Below, one piece after another: positions 5,117 through 10,625 of a DNA stretch of 10,625 nucleotides (position 1 is its first letter; each line of letters starts with the position of its first letter). A program made the position numbers and the translations under genes. The notes below the pieces were generated by a model. That model searched no databases and had not been told where the DNA came from. It saw only the letters and a program-made list of their open reading frames with translations. Source of the stretch: JBDRGD01 sp043818095 (lineage in GTDB: Bacteria; Chloroflexota; Dehalococcoidia; Dehalococcoidales; RBG-16-60-22); NCBI GenBank assembly GCA_043818095.1, contig JBDRGD010000146.1, forward strand, positions 1-10,625, in the 5' to 3' direction.

Positions 5117-7566
5117 GCCGGCGCCCCCTTGTATTTTTTCACCTGCACCAGGCTGGAGGCTTTCGCGGGGGTGATGCAGCTCTCGAAATCGCCCCCCAGC
5201 AGCGTCGACGGCGACCCGCCGAAATCGACCCCGGACTCGTCGGGCACGTACTTCCCGCCGTGGTGGATGACCACCAGCCCCGGCATTATCCGGGAGGTGA
5301 CGTAGGCGGGCATGACGACCTTTCCACGGTCGTTAAAGACCTCAATCAGGTCGTCATCCTTAATCCCCCTCGCTTTGGCGTCGCCGGGGTGAAGCCACAC
5401 CCGGTGGCGGTAAATGTGGTCTTTCAGCCACGGGTGTTCCCAGAACAGATAGTGGACCCGGTAGCGGGCGTGGGGCGCCATCAGCACCAGGGGATACTCC
5501 TTCGCCATGGGGTCGTCGATGCCGCGCACTATCCCCTGGAACTCAAAGGAGGGGGTAACGTTCTTGAGGTCGCCCTCCAGGTTGTCGTAGGTGCGCCCGT
5601 AGGGGTCGTAGTGCACCCGGCGGCTGTTGGCTTCGTCCGCGATATACTTCGAATAGAGCTCTATCTTTCCCGACGCCGTCTTGAAGGGCTTGCCCCCCCT
5701 TATCTGGTCGTCCCAGCCGGTGAAGGGACGGTCTTCCAGCTCCTCGCAGTTGATGAACTTCCCCCGGGTAAACTCCTGCCAGGTAGGTACCGTGATTTTT
5801 TTCTTCCGGAAGAAATCCACGATGCCCTGGTAGCTGTCCTCCAGATACCTTTCCCAGTCCTTGTCCCAGTTCTCGTCGGAGGTGTAATACCGGAAAAACT
5901 TCTGGGGGTCGATGCCGAGTTTCTCCGCGAGCTTGGTATAGACCCAGACCCACGGCTTTACTTCCCCCGGCGGCTTGACGACGCCGGGACAGTAGTTGAT
6001 ACACTCGAAGCCACCGTAGGCGCTCACGGTGATGTTCTTTTCTTCCCACATCCAGTCCTGCGCCGGCAGAATAATATCGGAGTATCTCACCGAGGAAGTC
6101 ATGATGCTGTGCATGTTCACCACGAAGTCCATCTTCAGCATCGCCTTCACCTGGTCGGTGGTCGAGTCGCACGCCGTCACCACATGGTCGGAAGCGTGGG
6201 GCTTGCTCCCCCCTCCCCAGAGGAGCACCCGGGGGTGGAAATCCTCGAGCAGAGAGGGGTCGGCTTTCCAGCCGATCATCCTCATGTAGTCTTCCCCGCT
6301 GAGCTCCCCGGTGTCCACCCTGTCCCGCATGAGGACCGCCTGCGCCCAGTAATGGCTCCGGAAGACCTTGGGGACCTGGTATTCCCCGGGAGGACCCCAG
6401 GAAACGTTGCGCGGGATGGGACGCGTCGGGCCGATGCTGAACAGGGGACCGGCGCCCGGCGTGCCCCAGTAGCCCAGCATCGCCTGCAGGGCGACGAAAG
6501 CCCTCACCGTCTGCTCGCCGCGGCTCTTGCGGCTGGCGCTCCAGTGGCACCACAGCCAGGACGGCTTCTCCGTGGTGACGAGGCGCGTCAGCGCCCGGAT
6601 GGTCTCCGCAGGCACGGCGCATTTCTCCTCCGCCCACTTGGGGGTCTTGGGGATGCCGTCCGCCGCGCCCAGGACGTATTCCCGCCAGCGCGCAAAGCCC
6701 TCGGGCTCGACGAACCGGGCGACGAACTTTTTATCCCACAGATCTTCCTCGAAGATGATGTAAGCCATGGCGAGAATCATGGCTGAATCCGTGCCCGGCC
6801 GGATAGGTATCCACTGGTCCGCGATAACCTCGCTCGCCACGGAATACTTGGGGTCGATAATTATCACCGGCCGTCCCCTCTCGCGGGCGAGCTTGACGAA
6901 CCAGGCAAACTGGAACCCCGGGCCGCACATGCCGATGGTGGGGTCGAAGCCCCAGAGAACAATCGATTTCGCGTTGGCAAGCATGTCCGGGGCGGAGCCG
7001 GCGGCATACCCGGCGTAGTCCCAGCCCGTCACCCCCGCGGTGATGTGGGCCATCATCCTCCCCGCGGAGAAGGAGCACCAGCCCCAGCTGTCCGTCCCCG
7101 CCCCCCAGAAAGAAAAGAGCCGGTCCATGGTCTCGTTGGGCATGTAGGGAATAATCGTCGAGTATGGACCGTAATTTTCCCGCGCCTCTTCCATCTTTTC
7201 CGCGATGGTGCTGAGGGCTTCGTCCCAGGATATCCTGACGTATTTCCCGTCGCCGCGCTGGCTGCCGGGTGCCCGCTTCAGGGGATAGAGAATGCGCTCC
7301 GGGTGGTAAATATACCTGTGGAAAGCCAGCCCCTTGGTGCAGGGCCTCCTCTGGAGGCGCGCCTTGATAAGGTCGGCCTCGGAGAGCACCTCGTCTTCCC
7401 GGCCCACACCGGTGTTATAGCGGTCATCCGGCTCCACGGCAACGACCACGCCGTCCCGGACATGGGCCTTAAAGACGCACTGGCTGGTATTCCCGCAGTT
7501 ACAGATGCAGGTGGTGTAGACGGTCTTGTTTTTTCCGCGCGTTTTGCCGGTAGGCGATACTTTCAT
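5113..7566 (-). CDS. Molybdopterin (bis-MGD) oxidoreductase catalytic subunit, DMSO reductase superfamily
   Basis: 817 residues from ATG 7566. The frame stays open a further 73 codons upstream, but that part is translated dispersed repeat and promoter; the chosen start has GAGG 5 bases upstream and lies after a good promoter. Residues 17-39 carry CICNCGNTSQC and KAHVRDGVV, with Cys76 in RRPCTKGLAFHRY: an N-terminal [4Fe-4S] domain with unusual spacing. RILYPLKR and RISWDEALSTIAEKM (about 91-125) are family signatures. WGWCSFSAG (161-169) holds the probable molybdenum ligand (Cys164, Ser165 or Ser167; not decidable by eye). Further family segments are IDPKYSVASEVIADQWIPIR and ILPAQDWMWEEKN. 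The last about 125 residues are the dinucleotide-binding domain. There is no twin-arginine signal, so it is probably cytoplasmic. The partner Fe-S gene overlaps by 4 bp. Acetylene hydratase, transhydroxylase and DMSO/polysulfide reductase relatives share this plan, so substrate and direction of reaction remain open. Confidence 0.9.
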   Translation of the reverse strand: MKVSPTGKTRGKNKTVYTTCICNCGNTSQCVFKAHVRDGVVVAVEPDDRYNTGVGREDEVLSEADLIKARLQRRPCTKGLAFHRYIYHPERILYPLKRAPGSQRGDGKYVRISWDEALSTIAEKMEEARENYGPYSTIIPYMPNETMDRLFSFWGAGTDSWGWCSFSAGRMMAHITAGVTGWDYAGYAAGSAPDMLANAKSIVLWGFDPTIGMCGPGFQFAWFVKLARERGRPVIIIDPKYSVASEVIADQWIPIRPGTDSAMILAMAYIIFEEDLWDKKFVARFVEPEGFARWREYVLGAADGIPKTPKWAEEKCAVPAETIRALTRLVTTEKPSWLWCHWSASRKSRGEQTVRAFVALQAMLGYWGTPGAGPLFSIGPTRPIPRNVSWGPPGEYQVPKVFRSHYWAQAVLMRDRVDTGELSGEDYMRMIGWKADPSLLEDFHPRVLLWGGGSKPHASDHVVTACDSTTDQVKAMLKMDFVVNMHSIMTSSVRYSDIILPAQDWMWEEKNITVSAYGGFECINYCPGVVKPPGEVKPWVWVYTKLAEKLGIDPQKFFRYYTSDENWDKDWERYLEDSYQGIVDFFRKKKITVPTWQEFTRGKFINCEELEDRPFTGWDDQIRGGKPFKTASGKIELYSKYIADEANSRRVHYDPYGRTYDNLEGDLKNVTPSFEFQGIVRGIDDPMAKEYPLVLMAPHARYRVHYLFWEHPWLKDHIYRHRVWLHPGDAKARGIKDDDLIEVFNDRGKVVMPAYVTSRIMPGLVVIHHGGKYVPDESGVDFGGSPSTLLGGDFESCITPAKASSLVQVKKYKGAPA

Positions 7567-7612
7567 CGTTTCCTCATCTCTGCCCACGGAGATGCGCTGC
7601 GCTATTAGCATT

Positions 7613-7641
7613 AATATAGCACCCCGGAAAGCAAAGGACAA
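7613..7641 (-). promoter_or_regulatory. Promoter of the molybdopterin oxidoreductase operon
   Basis: On the minus strand, TTGTCC (7641-7636, 4 of 6), a 17-bp spacer and TATATT (7618-7613) with an upstream TGC, that is an extended -10 TGCTATATT. The predicted start near 7606 gives a leader of about 40 bases to ATG 7566. It supports the short start of the oxidoreductase. Confidence 0.6.
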
Positions 7642-7650
7642 CCTTCCGGG
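7623..7650. promoter_or_regulatory. Inverted repeat around the -35 element, candidate operator
   Basis: CCCGGAA (7623-7629) and TTCCGGG (7644-7650) are perfect 7-bp arms, 21 bp from arm to arm, with the -35 hexamer of the oxidoreductase promoter (7636-7641) between them. This size and placement suit a dimeric repressor or activator. No T-run follows on either strand, so a terminator is unlikely. Regulator unknown. Confidence 0.45.
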
Positions 7651-7684
7651 TGTCTCCCGCCATTCAATCTTGTTGCTTGTTGCC

Positions 7685-7757
7685 GTCATTGCGAGCGAAG
7701 TGAAGCAATCCCGGAGGAAGGAAAAAGTTGCTTCGTCGCTACGCTCCTCGCAATGAC
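7685..7757. repeat. Imperfect palindromic dispersed repeat with GTCATTGCGAG ends
   Basis: The ends are perfect inverted copies: GTCATTGCGAG (7685-7695) and CTCGCAATGAC (7747-7757). Inside, GCGAAGTGAAGCAAT on the left and TTGCTTCGTCGC on the right continue the pairing imperfectly around a purine-rich centre. This sequence family recurs in intergenic DNA of many bacterial genomes and is recognisable when mistranslated (CEERSDEA, FTSLAMT, VIASEVKQS). It sits between the divergent oxidoreductase and rsfS promoters. It carries no gene. Confidence 0.85.
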
Positions 7758-7792
7758 CACCAGGAATGCGCAAAGCCGTCCCCAATGGGCTG

Positions 7793-7801
7793 TGTTATAA
7801 T
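7793..7801 (+). promoter_or_regulatory. Extended -10 promoter of rsfS
   Basis: TGTTATAAT is a perfect TATAAT (7796-7801) with the TG of an extended -10 element. No convincing -35 is seen 16-18 bp upstream, which extended -10 promoters tolerate. The predicted start is near 7808, downstream of the only in-frame ATG (7785), which would therefore not be in the mRNA. Confidence 0.6.
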
Positions 7802-7823
7802 ATCAGTAGGTAAAGATAAAGTC

Positions 7824-7830
7824 GGAGGAG
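7824..7830 (+). promoter_or_regulatory. rsfS: Ribosome binding site that points to a CTG start for rsfS
   Basis: GGAGGAG at 7824-7830, followed after 8 bases by an in-frame CTG (7839). No ATG, GTG or TTG lies in frame near this site. Confidence 0.5.
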
Positions 7831-7838
7831 CGCCGGTA

Positions 7839-8183
7839 CTGGAAGGAATTGACATCGCCCGGAAAGCGGTGGAGACCGCCACCGAGAAGCAGGCCGGGGA
7901 CATCGTCTTGCTGGATACCCGGGAGGTCTGTAGCTTTGCCGACTACTTCGTCATCGGCACTGTGCAATCGGAACGCCAGCTCCGCGCCGTCTATGATGAA
8001 ATCGCCAAGACGCTGAAAGAACAGGGCGTTACCCCCCACCACAGCGAGGGCGACCCGGACTCCGGCTGGCTGATTCTGGACTACGGGGACGTCGTCATCC
8101 ACCTTTTCGCCGCTGCAGAGCGGGAGACCTACCAGCTGGACGAGCTGTGGCAGAATGCCCGGTCCGTGCTCCGCATCCAGTAA
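7839..8183 (+). CDS. rsfS: Ribosomal silencing factor RsfS (Iojap/DUF143)
   Basis: 114 residues from CTG 7839, normal for the family (about 105-120). RsfS binds uL14 of the 50S subunit and blocks subunit joining when nutrients are scarce. Family signatures: DIVLLDTREVCSFADYFVIGT (21-41 in part), QSERQLRAVYDEI, HHSEGDPDSGWLILDYGDVVIHLF, and the C-terminal ETYQLDELW. The start is a choice. ATG 7785 is in frame, but it precedes a TGTTATAAT promoter element and has no ribosome site. CTG 7839 follows GGAGGAG at ideal spacing and places the N-terminus where RsfS proteins usually begin, with Asp21 of DIV at the family position. No other ATG, GTG or TTG candidate fits. The usual nadD neighbour is absent. 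It converges on ndk with a 6-bp gap. Confidence 0.92.
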   Translation: MEGIDIARKAVETATEKQAGDIVLLDTREVCSFADYFVIGTVQSERQLRAVYDEIAKTLKEQGVTPHHSEGDPDSGWLILDYGDVVIHLFAAAERETYQLDELWQNARSVLRIQ

Positions 8184-8189
8184 GGCGGC

Positions 8190-8606
8190 CTAACCCATTA
8201 TTTCACGGTCGGTGAAAAACAGGCTCACTTCCTGCCGCGCCGTCTCCACGGAATCGGATGCGTGGGTGGCGTTCTGCTCCAGACTCAGACCGAAATCGGC
8301 GCGGATGGTGCCCGGCGCGGACTTCGCGGGGTCGGTCGCCCCCATCAGCTCCCGGATACGCGCCACCGCCCCTTCCCCCTCGAAGACCGCCGCTACTATC
8401 GGGCCCGAGGTAATGTATTTCACCAGGCTGCCGAAAAACGGTTTTTCCCGGTGCACGGCGTAGTGCCTCTCCGCCAGCGCCCGGTCCATGTGGAGCATCC
8501 GCAGCGCCACCAGCTTTAATCCCTTCTCCTCCAGCCGCCCCAGGATGGACCCGGAAAGCCCCCGGGCAACGGCATCCGGTTTGACGAGCACTAAAGACCT
8601 TTCCAT
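8190..8606 (-). CDS. ndk: Nucleoside diphosphate kinase
   Basis: 138 residues, the standard bacterial length. It transfers the gamma-phosphate of ATP to NDPs through a phosphohistidine. MERSLVLVKPDAVARGL opens the protein (Lys9 of KPD binds phosphate). The active site is NATHASDS with His115; most relatives have NATHGSDS, so Gly is Ala here, a mild change. REKPFF (53-58), SGP (67-69) and the GATDPAKSAPGTIR loop (89-102) are all present. The frame is open 22 codons further upstream, but ATG 8606 has AAAGGAG 6 bases before it and matches the family N-terminus. Last gene of the thiL-thioesterase-HAD-ndk run, 22 bp after the HAD stop. Confidence 0.97.
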   Translation of the reverse strand: MERSLVLVKPDAVARGLSGSILGRLEEKGLKLVALRMLHMDRALAERHYAVHREKPFFGSLVKYITSGPIVAAVFEGEGAVARIRELMGATDPAKSAPGTIRADFGLSLEQNATHASDSVETARQEVSLFFTDREIMG

Positions 8607-8628
8607 GTTTTGCTCCTTTGCTTTCAAT

Positions 8629-9303
8629 CTAGTCCGGCTGCCCCGTGAAGAGACGCTGCAGCGCCGCCACATCCACCGCCTCCAGGGAAGCCACCACCAG
8701 GTCAGCCTCCCCCAGTCTGTCGGCGGGATGGGTATTGGTCACCGCCACGCAGAGCATCCCCGCCCTTTTGGCGGCGGCGACCCCGGCAACGGCATCTTCC
8801 ATCACCATGCAGTTATCCGGCGGGACCCCCAGTTTCCGTGCCGCCAGCAGGAACCCCTGGGGGCTGGGTTTCCCCTCCGTTACCTCACTGCCGTAGACAA
8901 TCGCGTCAAAACAGTCCTTTATCACCAGTCGGCGCAGCACCAGGGCGATGTTCTCCGGCGGCGCCGAGGAGGCCACCGCGGTTTTTATCCCCGCCGCGCC
9001 CAGCCCGCGGAGCAGTTCCAGCGCTCCGGGGAAGGCCCTGACGCTGCGGGCGATGCGGCGGCGGAAACCCGTTTCCTTTTCGTTGATGAATTCCTCCAGC
9101 TCCTGGTCGGACACCGGGCGCCCCAGGTTCTCCCGGATGATGCTGTCGTTCCGCCGCCCGAAGTAACGTTGAAAAGTATCCTCCCGGAAGTCCACCCCCC
9201 GCTTCCGGAACGCCACCCGCCAGGAACGATAATGGGCGAGACCGCTATCGACGATAACGCCGTCCATGTCCCAGATTACCGCCTCGAGCTTGCGGTCAGG
9301 CAT
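8629..9303 (-). CDS. HAD-superfamily hydrolase, beta-phosphoglucomutase-like
   Basis: 224 residues, soluble. Motif I is DMDGVIVDS with nucleophile Asp12 and acid/base Asp14; motif II Ser112/113 in AVASSA; motif III Lys145 in EGKPSPQGF; motif IV Glu169/Asp170 in VMEDAVAGVAAAKRAGM. A helical cap of about residues 20-90 makes it a subfamily I enzyme of the beta-PGM/phosphatase group. It may be a sugar-phosphate mutase or a phosphatase; sequence alone does not decide. The frame extends 25 codons upstream (Arg-rich), but ATG 9303 gives the usual N-terminus MPDRKLEAVIWDMDG. It overlaps the end of the thioesterase gene by 8 bp, so translation is probably coupled. Confidence 0.9.
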   Translation of the reverse strand: MPDRKLEAVIWDMDGVIVDSGLAHYRSWRVAFRKRGVDFREDTFQRYFGRRNDSIIRENLGRPVSDQELEEFINEKETGFRRRIARSVRAFPGALELLRGLGAAGIKTAVASSAPPENIALVLRRLVIKDCFDAIVYGSEVTEGKPSPQGFLLAARKLGVPPDNCMVMEDAVAGVAAAKRAGMLCVAVTNTHPADRLGEADLVVASLEAVDVAALQRLFTGQPD

Positions 9304-9745
9304 CGGCGGCGTTTTCCCCGTCGGCTTCCGTGATGATGAACTGCGTGGCGGTCGCCTCCGCCACCACCTTGCCGTCACGCGTGGCGAGCTGCGCCTCGCT
9401 GGTCAGCAGCTTCCGGGTGCGGCGGGTGACCCGCGCCGTAATCACCAGCGCTTCCCCGATGCGCACCGGACGCGAGATGCGCATGGTCATCTTCGCCGTG
9501 AGGCACTTCACACCGGCAAAGCGGGCGGCATAGCCCACCGCCTCATCCAGCAGGCAGCCCAGGATGCCGCCGTGGACGATGCCCGGCCAGCCCTGGAAGT
9601 CCTCCACGGGCGTATATTCCGTGCGGACGCCCCCGGCCTCATCGCGGAAACTCAGCTTGAGCCCGATGGCGTTGTGCGCCCCGCAGCCGAAGCACCGGCC
9701 CTCGCGCATATCGGTATTCATAACCACCCGGGGGATTGCCACCAT
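9296..9745 (-). CDS. PaaI-like hotdog-fold thioesterase
   Basis: 149 residues. The central PGIVHGGILGCLLDEAVGYA (54-73) is the hotdog signature, with HGG at 58-60 and the catalytic acid Asp67 or Glu68. The C-terminal strands include RISRPVRIGEALVITARV and DGKVVAEATATQFII. The N-terminus has CFGCGAHNAIGLKLSF (18-33), a CxxC motif common in one group of PaaI-like proteins that may bind metal or be structural. It probably hydrolyses acyl-CoA thioesters in the cytoplasm; substrate unknown. ATG 9745 has GGAG 8 bases upstream; Met9 and Met13 are weaker alternatives. It follows thiL by 23 bp. Confidence 0.9.
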   Translation of the reverse strand: MVAIPRVVMNTDMREGRCFGCGAHNAIGLKLSFRDEAGGVRTEYTPVEDFQGWPGIVHGGILGCLLDEAVGYAARFAGVKCLTAKMTMRISRPVRIGEALVITARVTRRTRKLLTSEAQLATRDGKVVAEATATQFIITEADGENAADA

Positions 9746-9768
9746 GTTACACTCTCCGTTTCCTGATA

Positions 9769-10625
9769 TTACGGCGACCGGAAATGCTCCCAGCCCTTCT
9801 CCGGCAGGGGGATGTCTTTGCCGCTGCCGTCCACGACACGCACGGTTCCCAGGTCACCTTCGCCGATTTCCCCGATAACAGTGACGGGGCATCCGGCGGC
9901 CTTTGCTACTTTTTCTATGACGGCATCGGAAGCGGTAAAGAGCAGCTCGTAGTCCTCCCCTCCCCCCAGCGCCAGCGCCGTCGCCGCCTCCGCAAAATTT
10001 TCCCGAACGCCGGGGCACACCGGCAGGTCCTCCGCGCGTATCGTCGCGCTGACCCGGCTCGCCCGGCAGACATGCCCCAGGTCCGCCGCCAGCCCGTCGC
10101 TTATGTCAATCGCCGCGGCAACGCCCTGCCGCGCCAGCATCTGTCCCTCCGCCACCCGCGGCACCGGGCGCAGGAAAGCCTGACGCAGCGCGGCGTCCGC
10201 CTCACCGGTAATCTGTCGCCCCTCGCGGAGCAGCCGCAGTCCCGCCGCCGCCCCGCCCAGGCAGCCGGTCACCGCGATTTTATCCCCCGGCCTGGCGGCA
10301 GAACGCCGCAGCACGTTCCGGTCGTTCTCAAGGACGCCGGTGACCGTGACCGTCAGCGAGACGGACGGCGCCCGGCTGACGTTCCCGCCGACGACCGTCA
10401 CCCCATGCTGTCCGGCCAGCGCGAGCATCCCCCCGTAAAGCGCCAGGACATCATCAGCCTCCGTCTTCCCCGGCAGCGCCAGCGCCACCAGCGCGTAACG
10501 GGGCGTGCCGCCCATCGCGGCGATGTCGCTCAGGTTGACCGCCAGCGCTTTCCAGCCGAGGTCCGCCCAGGGGGTAAAGTCCAGGGAGAAATGGACGTCC
10601 TGCGTCACGGTATCCACCGTCACCA
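9769..10625 (-). CDS. thiL: Thiamine-monophosphate kinase ThiL, N-terminus outside window
   Basis: The visible 285 codons run off the right edge; full ThiL is about 310-340 residues, so only the start is missing. It phosphorylates thiamine monophosphate to the active cofactor thiamine diphosphate with ATP. Visible signatures, numbered from the GTG codon at 10623-10621: TVDTVTQDVHF (2-12, metal/ATP-binding VDT), NLSDIAAMGGTPR (30-42), GGNVSR (79-84), AIDISDGLAADLGH (171-184) and GGGEDYELLF (220-229). That GTG is internal, not the real start. It is the first visible gene of the minus-strand run ending with ndk; its promoter is outside. Confidence 0.96.
   Translation of the reverse strand, partial: VTVDTVTQDVHFSLDFTPWADLGWKALAVNLSDIAAMGGTPRYALVALALPGKTEADDVLALYGGMLALAGQHGVTVVGGNVSRAPSVSLTVTVTGVLENDRNVLRRSAARPGDKIAVTGCLGGAAAGLRLLREGRQITGEADAALRQAFLRPVPRVAEGQMLARQGVAAAIDISDGLAADLGHVCRASRVSATIRAEDLPVCPGVRENFAEAATALALGGGEDYELLFTASDAVIEKVAKAAGCPVTVIGEIGEGDLGTVRVVDGSGKDIPLPEKGWEHFRSP

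Noticed and set aside
4262..5305. A 347-codon plus-strand frame opposite the Fe-S subunit.
   Set aside because: It is a shadow of a GC-rich coding strand; the minus-strand frame carries four cysteine cluster motifs.
5543..6637. A 364-codon minus-strand frame within the oxidoreductase in another frame.
   Set aside because: Same-strand out-of-frame shadow of GC-rich codons; Arg/Gly/Pro-rich without motifs.
5260..6786. A 508-codon plus-strand frame opposite the molybdopterin oxidoreductase.
   Set aside because: It is antisense to an unmistakable Mo-enzyme, is rich in His, Val and Gly as expected of a shadow, and has no domain.
7494..7566. A twin-arginine signal at the start of the Mo subunit.
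   Set aside because: The N-terminus MKVSPTGKTRGKNKTVY has no RR pair and no hydrophobic core before the cysteine motif.
8488..9333. A 281-codon plus-strand frame opposite the HAD hydrolase gene.
   Set aside because: Antisense to an intact HAD protein with all four motifs; no similarity of its own.
1..10625. CRISPR array or a defence gene cluster.
   Set aside because: No regularly spaced repeats and no nuclease, helicase, methyltransferase or toxin-like protein is visible.

Overview
The window joins two unlike pieces of DNA. Bases 1 to about 900 are AT-rich, with two small plus-strand DNA-binding genes. Everything from the tRNA at 948-1022 to the right edge is GC-rich, with dense, mostly minus-strand bacterial genes. 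The content (a TAXI/TRAP importer whose binding lipoprotein has an Ala-Pro linker, a molybdopterin oxidoreductase with a multi-cluster Fe-S partner, and a dispersed GTCATTGCGAG repeat) suggests an anaerobe, possibly of the Chloroflexota/Dehalococcoidia. That placement is inference; no taxonomic marker was compared.

Layout. (1) 1-862: a 5'-truncated gene with an N-terminal helix-turn-helix and an otherwise unrecognised body, then a 54-residue excisionase-like HTH protein whose promoter lies so close to its ATG that the message is probably leaderless. (2) 863-1081: two 10-bp direct repeats, a degenerate inverted copy of a tRNA 5' half, an intact minus-strand tRNA-Thr(CGU), and its near-consensus promoter. 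The tRNA 3' end faces the AT-rich DNA, as expected where an integrative element has inserted into a tRNA gene. (3) 1096-4332, minus: a TAXI-type solute-binding lipoprotein followed by a fused DctQM TRAP permease, with their own promoter, a long leader and a candidate operator. (4) 4361-7641, minus: a molybdopterin oxidoreductase and a DmsB-like Fe-S subunit with a 4-bp overlap. Neither has a Tat signal, and no membrane anchor is adjacent. (5) 7685-7757: an imperfect palindromic dispersed repeat between divergent promoters. (6) 7796-8183, plus: rsfS, probably starting at CTG. (7) 8190-10625, minus: thiL (5' part outside the window), a PaaI-like hotdog thioesterase, a beta-phosphoglucomutase-like HAD hydrolase and ndk, closely packed as one transcription unit and convergent with rsfS.

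How they may work together. The TRAP importer and the soluble molybdenum enzyme pair are neighbours in the same orientation and may form one metabolic module: uptake of an organic acid followed by cytoplasmic redox or hydration/hydroxyl-transfer chemistry. The substrate cannot be read from sequence. The rightmost five genes are ordinary housekeeping. The most unusual points are the tRNA/integration junction with its inverted half-tRNA, the Cys-to-Thr change in the Fe-S subunit, the atypical N-terminal cysteine pattern of the Mo subunit, and the probable CUG start of rsfS.
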